Shown here: piece after piece, positions 13,701 through 25,700 of the stretch | How positions within the stretch are numbered: position 1 is the stretch's first letter | Layout of the letters: each line of letters starts with the position of its first letter | Origin: Balanoglossus misakiensis | Lineage: Eukaryota; Hemichordata | Direction: 5' to 3' | Length of the DNA: 64,000 nt | Assembly: GCA_040954595.2 (NCBI GenBank) | Contig: CM082598.2 | Coordinates: forward strand, 2,232,001-2,296,000 | Notes under the pieces: model-generated | What the model was told of the DNA's origin: nothing | What the model saw: the letters and a program-made list of their open reading frames with translations, nothing else | Databases searched by the model: none | Program-made: the position numbers and the translations under genes

Positions 13701-16700
13701 AAGGAATGACTCACTTCCGTACGCCTGTGGGATGCTCTCCGCATGCTGATTGGCAAAGTAGTGCCAGGTGGACGGGTTACCAGTATGCAAATGAAGAGAC
13801 TTGATCGCGTTCTGGTAGCGCTTCATCTCGTCGGGTGTCAAATCGCGGATTTCGCGTCTCTTGATGATGCCGTCGCAGGCGCATTGAACTGATCCCGCCT
13901 GGGTGCAGGTACACTGCTGGCAGCCGAATTGGAAAGTCTGTCCTATGCGATACCTGCGTCCGTTGAATTCGCATCCACAGACGTCATCGCACTGGACTTC
14001 CTCGCACCGTTTCCCGAGAGAGAACTTCAGAACTTCACGTCGGCTACCACTGCCTTCTTCCATCGCTTGGCAGTCCATCATATTCATCGCCCGACACTCA
14101 TAAACATAACCAACGTTCAATCCCAAATAGTCGTATCCATGCCGATTCACGCCATTGCAGTCAAACTCTGCACGGTTGTAACCCTCTTGATCGTACCCAA
14201 ACTTGTCGTAGACAGTGATTCCGTCGAACTCACCGATCCTATTGTATCCTGTGATGTTAAACCCGGTAATACAGTGGTATCCCAGACCATCATAGCCTTG
14301 TCTGTCACATCCATTTCTATCGAAACCATCTTGATCATACTCTGAATAAACCAAATCCCCATTCAGAGCCTGCGCGTCAACATGACTCAATCCTTCTTCG
14401 TTGAAGCCATCAACATTAAAGCCATACCTGAAACGACAAAGATTATATTGCAATACTATTATTATACACAAAATTTATTTTACAGGTAATCAAACAATAA
14501 CTCCTAAAAAATTAAACAGTTGCTTGTAATGTTATTATTACGAACACAATTTATTTTACTAGTAATCAAACAATAACTTATAAAATATGAAACGGTTGCT
14601 ATTTCATCCATGTGTTCAAACTTGTACATACCTATCAAAACCATTCACATCGTAGCCGATAACACCATCTGGGTTTGAAGGGGTCCTCCAGCAGCAAGCT
14701 CCGATCATACAACTCCGCTGACATTCCCCGTACGAGGCGAATCTGTTCGCATTGCCGTGGCAACCACTGTAAAGAAACTGCTCGCACTCCATGGCGGCCA
14801 TGTTGAAATACCACTGCATGGTCTCAGAACCGCAGTCAGAGTTGCCACTGTCGCGAGGGAGTGTACACACATCAAACTGCTTCTTCTCACAGTTTTTTCC
14901 TAAAAACACAAATCCCAGTAAATGTTTAATCTAAGAACATTTCAATGCATGACTTCAGGAGTATGTCGTTTCTAACTACAGTACACATCTGAACTAATGT
15001 CCATTCAAAACTGCAAGCATTTAATGGATGACTGACTCAGTATACACTCTTAGCCCATATGACTTGCCACTTACTCAACAAACTCACTGGTGACTCAAGA
15101 AAATTATCCACAATACATGCCAAAGTATAGGGCTAACTCAGAGAAATTTTTAAGAAATCCTAAAATTGACTCGGAACTTTTAAAAATTATGTTTGTTAAA
15201 GGGCACAGTGAATTGACTGTGTTGTTTCTAACAGTACACATCTGAGTTAAATTTCTATTTAGAACTGCAAATTTTTCAATGGATAACTGTGTTGTTTATA
15301 ATGACAGTACGCATCTCTTTCCACTGTTCATCTCTGTCTGAATCTAAGGCCCGACTGGGTCCCATACTTTGTTAACATCACCAGTTACTTGCCTGTATAT
15401 GGAGGTACACAATCACAAGTATAGAGTTGTGGTTCATTTGGCCAGTTGGACTCTGCTCTGCAGGTACCTCCATTTTGACAAGGATTGTTGGAACACGGAT
15501 CTGAAAGAAGATGTAATAAATATCACAATAAATGAAGATAACAGAAAATAAATCTCAAAAAAGGCAGACAGTACATGTGACAAACTGTATCGTAAAAATC
15601 AGTTGTTATCTTAGTGGTATACATATATATGACATTATAAGAAATAAACTGGCAACTATTCACTGCACAGCAATAATTTTTGAACAAGACCACAGACTTG
15701 TTGGACAGCCCCATTGATACATGTCTGGAAAGAACTTCTCTATCACTAAGACATATTTTCGGATATTTCAATGCATACATGTACAGTCTTAGGGAAAACA
15801 AAATGTTACTAGGAATACACTTACCAGTTGGAAATTCACAATCAACCTCTTTGTCATCATAAACCCACTTAGCCTTGCATTCCTGACAGAAGTCGATGAA
15901 ACATGTGGCATCTGGAAAGCCTGGACACTCCTCAACTTCGCACGGATTTTCCGGGCACTCCACCAGGGTCTCCTCGCACACGCAGTAATCCAGGATCTTC
16001 TCCACTTCCAGGCAGAACCTCTGGGAAGCCGACTGCTCCGGATACTGGGTGACTTCCCGCACCACCGACACCGGAACACCCTTGGGATTCAGGATCCAGA
16101 CTTGCTCGTACCAGGACACTGGAAGAGGTTGCAGCTCCACGCAAGTTCTGGGAATACTCATCAGGAAGTTCTTATTCTGTCGATACAAAATCTCCTGTAC
16201 CCTATATGCAGTCTTTATGATGTGCGGACCATTGAAGGAATAACTACAGTATTCCTCATCATGCATTTCCATGTTGTACCCATATCGATCAAACCCTTCT
16301 GGGTTCAACCCTCGTCTATCAAGGCAATAGTAATTAAATCCATTTTCACTGTAAAAGCCACTGTTGTCTGGGTTACCGTCGATGTCAAAACCAGCACTGT
16401 CAAATCCTCTCCTGTCGTAACCTTGGTAGGTGTAACCATAGCGATCATAACCGGTCCTGTCATATCCTTGTATTGTGAAACCATCTCTGTTATAACCTGA
16501 TTAATTTACAAAACAACAAAAAGGCTCTTGTTATAAATAATATTAGTAACAACATTTCAACATCAACACACTAGTACAGTTGCATCTGGTATTTATCTGA
16601 AAACACAGCGTTGAGTAATTGTTTAGTTTTGTAAGTTGTCACAAACTGATAGTAATGAAAACGTCATGAATTCATTGATATAATGTACTGGTACATAGAT

Positions 16701-19700
16701 ACCCCATTCACTTCCAAAATATGCAGAACTTACCATCTTGACTGTAACCATATCTGTTATATCCCAATCTGTCATAGCCAGCCCTGTTATAACCATGTTC
16801 ATCAAACCCATCAAACGAATACACATTTCTGTCATCAAGCTCTCCTCTGAGATCATATCCCTGCATATCATATCCAAATCTGTAAACAGATACAGAGCAT
16901 GTATATGAAGATATAAGACTTAAAAATTACGATCGAACTTATTGTTTTATAGCCAAATCTGTGAATTAAAACCTAGCGATTGTACCCCAACAACAATATT
17001 AAATGCCAGTGAAAACTAATGCTTTTACAGTATACAATATATCCATACATATTCTTACCCGTCATAGCCTTGTCTGTTAAATCCCTGCATATCAAAACCT
17101 TGGTGATCATACCCATCTTCACCGAACACAAATGCGGTGCCGTTGCATGGATCGCCGAAACTTGGCAGAATATACGTGACACACAGCTGCTGTTCCAAGT
17201 TGAAGACGTCTTCCGGGCGAATGTTAAACGGGACCATCGGTATGGACTTCATGAAGTCAGGGAAGTTCTGGAGGTTGCCGTTCTTATTCTGCCATCGCCA
17301 GTAGAGCATGTCGATGTAAGAGTGGAGAGCGAAAAATAACGGATCGTACGTACTGCCCGACGTTGCCATGTCACCGCCCACAAATTCATGGAAATACGAA
17401 ACGTACAACTGCAAGCATCGGCTCATCTCGTTGAAATCGTCGCTGCTGAGAGCAACGTAAAAGTCGACCATCGACGGAAGCTGTATGTTCGGATTCAGAT
17501 TCCGTCTCAGACACGGCTTCCAGGGTTCAGCTCCTTGGAACGGGAAATCCGGAACGCATCCACCGCGCCCGTCGCCGCCGAAATAATTCGCCTGCCAAAT
17601 AACGGCGTCAGACATATTCCCGACGTCGGTCGTGAAGTCGAAGTACGGTAGAGTGACAGCACAGTCGATCTCCTGCAGTTGTTGCTCGACTCGTCTGAGG
17701 AAGATTCGATGCCAGGGCAGATACATGGGACCGTTTGCGTGCATCACGTGACGCATGTACAGATTGTGCAACTCTTCCCACAGGTTTCCATAGTGACTGC
17801 TCTGCAGTTTCCGGACAGCCGACTGGAATCGTTCGATTTCCACTCTGGTCATGTCGCGAATCTCCTTCCTCACGGTCAGAGTGTCGCACCTGAAATGAAA
17901 TCCATTTCACAAATTAAAACATGACCACTGCATCAGGAATTACACATTATTATTGCATACTTACCAGCAGTGTGCCCTCAAAGCCCATGCACCACTGACT
18001 CAACAAACTCACTGATGACTCACGAAAATCATCCACAATACATGCAGAGGTACAGGGCTGACTCAATGAAATTTCTAGAAATCTTCAAAGTTACTCAAAG
18101 CTTATCAAAATTATGTTTGTTAGAGGGCACACTGCAAAAGTTACCAGTACACCTTACATCTCTGTATTTGGTTTAACCCCTTTGTTTAAAATAGGAAGAC
18201 CAGACATACTTACTAGAAATGAGGATGCAAGCTATACATGCTCACACACGCAGGAAATAAACATTTTTTGCCTCCATCTCCTATGCACTATTACACATCT
18301 TAAATACAGTAGCCGTCTGATCTCACTAGCCAATACAAAACAATACAACGCAAGCTCTTCTACACTTACCGACACACTATGTTGCCATCAGCTTGGCATG
18401 TACATTCCTGACAATTAGTTCGAAATCTGTCTCCCGCTCGATAGATCTGACTTCCAAAGATACATCCGGAGGGCAACCCACACACTCCGTCTCGACATCC
18501 CTGTCCCGGAAGGAAAGATACCACTTCCTGTCTCTTATCCGTAGTCTCTGTAATTTCCATCAGTCTCTTGCATTCGTGTATGCTCTGGATCTGTGCAGTT
18601 TCACCGAAAAAAGAAAAGTCATTGTCAATGATGCAGTCATAGGTAATCATGAGGGAATAATAGATGCACAGACAGACAGAGACAAATCTATTGGGCCCCA
18701 TGGACTTCATCCCCAGAGACTAAAACGACTGATTTTTTAAATACAAATAAAAGAAAGGAATAATATGCCAACATATGATAAAAACATTATTTCCAGTTGA
18801 ACATTATTTCTTGTGCTAATTTAAAAATAAACATGACAATAATAAGTGGACTATTTCGACCGACTGACTTGACACTGAAGACTTTGTCTGCGCAGTGCCC
18901 AGCTACGTGAACCAAAATTCACACAAGATGAGGAAAAAAATCTTTATAATTTACCTCACATTTGAATCCAGGTTCAAGCACTCTGAATGACAAGAAAGTC
19001 AGACCAGGACTTGTTCTTGTGTACGTACGCTGACAACATGCACCGATTACACACTTTTCTTCACAGCGTCTCTTAGACTCAAAATTATTATCATTTCCTC
19101 CACATCCTGAAAAGAGAAACATCCATAAGTGAAAACGTCAAAACAGAAATTGTTGCATAAAATTAATGGTTTCAGTTTTACCAAACTGAAAGCCCCAATT
19201 CTAGTTTCATACAAAGCTTGACTTGTATTACTTAAAGGGACAAAGTCTCTCTCTCGCTACCCTTTTCCCATTAATTATGTTTGATACAAGACACCATTTA
19301 TGTTAAGGTACCCTTGTATATGTAGTGAATGAACGCTCAACCACACACAACTTCCATCTCTGTTATAGACACGAGAGTGCAAAAACTCGCCAAAATGAAT
19401 AATCGTTCTTTACCATTTATTCATTTTGGGCGAGTTTTTACTCTCATATCATACAAGTGGGATGGATGTTGTGTATGGTTGAACGTTGATTCACTATATA
19501 TCCACCTGTAGAATAACATAAACGGTGTGTTGTATCAAATATAATTAATGGAAAAGGGGCAGCGAGAGAGAGACTTTGTCCCTTTAAGTTGGCTAGCAAC
19601 CTTTGGTACAGTATTTGACAAAGTTTCGTGAGATATCACAATGAGAGGAAAGTCATCTATTAGCCATTACCTGAAAACAGGAACTGTTCACATCTCTGTG

Positions 19701-22700
19701 TGTACGGATTGTAGTGGTGTCTCTGAAGGGATTCCCCACACGTACCAAACTCCGCCGGCTGGGTACATACATTCACGTTTGCCTCACAGTTCGGACCTTC
19801 CTGACCATCTGGACAGATGCAGGTGAAGTTATTATATCCGGGATATCCGACACATCTGGCGTTGGACGGACAGGGGTTGGATACGCACGGATCTAGGCAT
19901 TCCGGTCTGTCTTGGTAAATCTGGCATTTGGCAACACCGGACTGGGAAAAAAAACACAATGAAAGAAGTATAAGTGTCAAATATACACAATGATTTCTTT
20001 TTGAAATGATGGATGTTTTTCGGAAGTTCAGAGTGCAATAAAAGAAGTGTGGATCTGAACAATGCAATGATGATAAGAGTAATGTGTTCATTTATGAATG
20101 AATGAATGAATGAATGAATGAATGAATGAATGAATGAATGAATGAATGAATGAATGAAGTTTAAATTTGTCACTACCTGACAGACACATCTCCTACACGG
20201 ATCCACTTCCCAGCTTTCCTCATCTTTGTAGTCTTTTCCATTGTATTCACACACTTCCAGACGTACACACTCGCATCCTTCCAGGTAGCTAACTTTGCGA
20301 TCCATCTCAGCCATCTACAACAAAACAAAGCAAGGGTCAGAAACGTCAGTTCTTGTAAAATGTGTGGTACAGCTTGTTTACCCAACAGCAGGTGACTTCA
20401 CAATGATGACAAGGTTGGTACATTTAAAACCAAAACATACAAAGTTTTGCTGAAAAAATGAACAACTTCACCTACCTGTACTTTCATCATGTTCATCATG
20501 TTTGTCAGCTGGGAAACCATGTCCTCCAAAAGTACCACTCTCTGGGCGTCAGTGTTATCGGGAGCATCTGACTGTGGCAACTCTGTAAATACACAGAATT
20601 TGTTCAAAAGCTGTTAGTTGTATACACTCATTGAAAATCTATGCGCTATGTTCACTGTACAGAACTTCACATATTTATTTTCTTTCACTGCTCGCCACTC
20701 AACTTTCCAATATACGTGTAATATGCCGGCCAATTGTGAAATTCTCTCGGTGTTTGTTTTGCGTGCATTCCCACACAAACAATAAATACACACAGAGTTC
20801 TGTGAATGAAGAGTCTGTGTGTTTTTCATCTAAGCAGCGAGGCCACCCACTTCGGCTGAGCTGTCGCTTTTCTGCGTACACTCCCGATACGGATGACTGG
20901 TTTTCAAAAGTCCTGCCAACTACTTAACAAGGGGCTTAGTATTATTGCAAATTGCTGACAACCACTTTAGGGTCAATTTATCCTGCCCTGGTTTCAAATT
21001 TTGCTGAGTCGAACACTGGATGAAATCACAACCATTCAGCACTGGTTTCAAATACTGATTAAAGTCCAACAGAAGTCCACCAGTCCAGTCTCTATAGTGT
21101 GGGGTTTCCGGTGGTGGGTTTGTTCGTGTTCTTAACAATGCTGACCAGTTTCAGAAAATTGGCCACCCATGATTATCACCAGACGGTTGACTCACATCCC
21201 CACACTGTCTAAACCAGACACCAAGGGACTGAGAATACTGTTCAGAGTGCAGAGGTGGCCAGTTTTAGAGACTGGAGGTGCTTAGTATAGACAGGTTTCC
21301 AGATTAGTTGTTCGGTTTAGACAGGTTTTACTGTACATCTACACAGTAAAACACCCATTGCGAATCTCGCCATCAAAATCAGACATACAGACACAGGTAC
21401 AATAGACAGGCTTCCCAAACAAAAGTGGTAAACACTGGGCTAACCCATTCTTAATTCATTGTTAGCTAATATCAGAAAATAACTCTTGATCAGTAAAGTA
21501 CAGCGAGTGGGGAATACATCCTTGCCATTGTAACTTCATACATCCAGAGTTCTGGTGTGACGACCTTGTCTGTTAAGATACTCATGGTTGTCAAGGAGAC
21601 ACCTGGCTATCATCAGACAGCAAGTCCAGGATAACAGACACTGTTTACATCAGCTCTGTCCTGGTAACTCTATGACACTGCACTGCAACTACTATAACTT
21701 TTCCCACATTCTTTCTCAAATGTTGTCATCAAATTGGAAAGAATTGATGCACAAGGGTAGACGACTGTTGCGAAAATCAACCAGATTTACACTGTATGTC
21801 TCACAGATCAACTGATGTGACAGATTTTAAAAATTCACCCATGATGATTTGGCAGAAAAACAACAAGTGCACCGTTCCACTTCAATGAAATCTACATCAG
21901 GTGCCTGCACTCATACGTATACATAATATACACAAAAGCACTCGACTATGAACTGTTTATTTACAAATCCATGTTTCAGTGAGGCTTTGTTGTACACCCA
22001 TGATAAACCACAAATTAAAATCCCTGATCCGTGTCCAGTCGAGCTTGCATGTCTGACCGGAGACACAGATCAGATGATAAATTACAAAGAGCATGAAATT
22101 AACTAGACTTTAGTAAGATTTAGTCTTCTCATGAGTAGTCTAGTATCTAGCCGTGTTTTGTTCGCTTAGCTTCCAAAACTAGTTTTCGGAAGCAAAGCAC
22201 ATGAGCAAAGCACAAATCACAGAAAGCTCATACAAGTGCCATCTACCACAGATAGGTAGCAAATCTTTAGACTTAACTAAAACTACCAGAATCGAGAAAT
22301 CGCTATCAATCTCACCTTGGATGTTACCCTTGGACGTAACTTGATGGCCGGTTTCTGCAACCTCCTGCTGGGGAACTAACGTGGCTTGGCCTTCGAGTTC
22401 AACACTCTCATCTTCTGTAATTAAATCCAAAAAGATTTTTGAGATTGAATTTCACTGTTGAGATATCTCCACCTTGAAGTGGAATCACGCAAAATACAGC
22501 AATGCCAACAAGTGTTAGGGTATCTTGACTCTATGAGGAATGTTAATGCACACTTCGATACGAACATGAAATTTGTCTCTTTCGATCCAGACAATTAAGC
22601 GGAGAGTCGCTTGAACCTCAAGTCTATTATTGTCATCTTCATGACAGCATATTTTAGTGCATCACAGTTTGTTAAGGACAGATAATACACATGTACGACC

Positions 22701-25700
22701 GAATAGCACGCTGATTTCAAATTTTTCGATGCGATGTACATAAATTTACATGTCAACCATGCCAACCAGAGTTTAACAATATAGACGCCAGTCTGTCTTT
22801 GTTTATACCAAACATGCTCACACTGCTGAACTTTCAAAGTTAATGACGGTTGAATCATATACTGACTATACACAGCAAACTCTGTGTGATGACACAGTAT
22901 TTCTGTCTTTAGTAAGATGCTTGGAAACATCTGTTGCGAATCAGAAGTAACAATTAGAAGTTAACATCAGCTCTCTCTCTCTGTTTCAGGTCGGTTTAAT
23001 ATCTTTAACAAGGTCAAAGTGCAAAGGTGGTGGAGGTTAATAGCTGGTCTGCCCAGCACAGAAAATCCAGGGATCCTTTTTGTGATGACAAACTGCAGGT
23101 ACAGTATCTGATGATGATACACTCCTATACAGATCAAGTGGTCTTTTCCAATAAGCTAACGCTTGGCTAGCAATTGGCCCACTTTTGGCCAATTGTCCAT
23201 TTTATCAGAAGCCTAATTTAGCCTATGCGGTTCTATGTCAACGGGATGGGGGAAAGGTGTTCGGTATAGACAGGTTTCCCGATTAGACAGGGTTCGGTTT
23301 AGACAGGTTTTACTGTATGTCAAATAAAGATTTTCTGAACCATTGAACGCAAGATTTTACGGGCTGACTGAAATCAAGTCACCTAGACATTCTGTAAGTT
23401 GTTAACCCTGGACTACCTAATGGTTCCTGCAATCCATGGTTGTACAATTAAATTAGATTATGGGCAGATCAGATGACAAACAAGGGAATTCCTTCAAGGC
23501 ATATATGTACCATGCTGTGTTTCCTTGAGGCAACAGTCATGTATCTAACATCCTACAGCATACAGACTTCCAGAACAGATCTACTTCACTGATAGATACA
23601 GTGAAGACTACAGCAAAGTTTCCAACTGGGTTAGTTCTACGCTAACCCAAGGCCGGGTTCCCATATTATGCAATTAACAATTTATACAGTACAGTTTCAT
23701 TAAGAGTAGAAGTCAACCGGTTATAAACTGCAACAGTGTGTACCCTCAAATCTACCCTATCAACATACAATAATGAAATACTGAGAAGACGCGTTTGAAA
23801 TCTACGCCAATGTTCTGCTGCCGTGCTTTGTCTACATTGTAAGACTTCTCCATGTACAACGGAATGATAGAAACAGCTGGACATATACAAAGAAAAGCTG
23901 GTTCTCATTACAAGTAGAGTAATACAGCTACTTTTGAAATGTTATATTACCCTAGACCCCATTGATGCACAGCATTACCATACCTCATACACAAGGGGCA
24001 AGGCCAGCCAAAGTCTACTATCTAGCTGTATTCTGTCTGCTTCTTAATTTCAGAAGCAAAGTGGATAAAACACGGATAGGTGATAGACTATGCCAACCAG
24101 GACACTAAGGAAGATATTTATTTCAAAACAGTCAATTAACCATCCTTATGGCGGCATCAAAATACAATGAGATGGGTACCATATTCAGTTAAACAGATCT
24201 CAACTTTTGAGGTCAAACGTGACAGCAGTCCTGATCTTTTTTACTGCCTTTTGGTTATTTGAAGTTTGTCTTCCCAAAAAAAAAGAAAGATCACGGAATA
24301 CAAACTATAAAGAAAGAAGTGTCAACCAACAGTAAACATACTTGATTTACAAATGGATAGATTTCAACCGTACAACACTTTCTTCTCATCCAAAAATCCT
24401 ACAGAATTCATGAATTGGAAATGTTCAACAAGTATTTCTGCACTAAGTCATAATGAAGAGATCCATTGCTTGTGAAACATTCTTAACCATGGCAACAGGA
24501 CATCTGCTTATACAATTTTTATAAGTTCACATCTGCAAAAACACTCCAGGGATGTGCAGTTTCCCACAAGAACTTGACAGAGAATGGTACACATGTCCGT
24601 TCACGTACACAGCAAATGAGTATACCATGACGGTCAAGTTCATAAACTAATCCACATGCAAGGGTCCCCTTTGTATCATTCAATGCCGGAACTGTACGCC
24701 AGGCACTCCGGAAATATCCCTATTTAAGTTTCCGGGCACACACCGGAGAAATATGAGGCCAGTTAGTCCTGTAACTAAAGCTGGCACCATATGGAGCGGG
24801 TATGGAACGGCCAGACTTGCTGACACAGGAGTCAAACCAGACTTATATATTGTTTTCGGAAATGTGACAACTTAACAAAGCAAACTTGACCTCACCAGGG
24901 GACTTAAATACTTGTATGGAAAATGCACAATGTCCAACACAGAATGGAGTTTCTGCAAGGAACTTCGCTTGGTCTATGTCCAGACTCTAGCTCTCTCATC
25001 AGAACAGTGCCCTGAATGAACTTTTATCCGAATACCCTGGGCACGCCACTGGACTCATGCAAGAAACCACAACTTCACTTGTGGGCTGACTGGCTACATC
25101 GTCATAAACCGTTATTTTTGAGTGGAAGTTTCCAAGACAATGTTTCTGCGTGGCTACTCAGAGCCAAGAAAACACAGGATAGATTCCAGACGACAAACGA
25201 ACTTTAAACAGTGTGTCTCTTCGGCCACTTTTATAGATTGCTTACTAACCTCAGTGCATTTCCTAAACCAAATTTAGGTCAAACAGTCACTAAAAGATTC
25301 ACTCCTAAATGATGTTTGCATGAGATGGTCGCTGACTAAATGTCTCGGGGGCAGGAGGCCATTTTCCCGGCTATCAGGCAACTGACAAAAGTCACCTTCA
25401 ATTTGATTTAAAATGCATCACACCAAATCTAATATAAACAGACCTAGCCCAAATTTTATCATCACCACCACCACCACCAACACTATCACTATCACTATCA
25501 TCATCATCATCATCACCACTACCATCATCTTCATCAATGAAGCCTTAATTTTTTCATATTCTTTTGATAACTGGGCTCTGCAAATCTGTAGAAACCAGTG
25601 TAAAGAATCACTGGACTACAATTACACAAGACAGATTCTAGGCAGCCAAACCATGACATCTGACATGCCTGTAGCATTTTCACATGAATTACGCTCTAAC

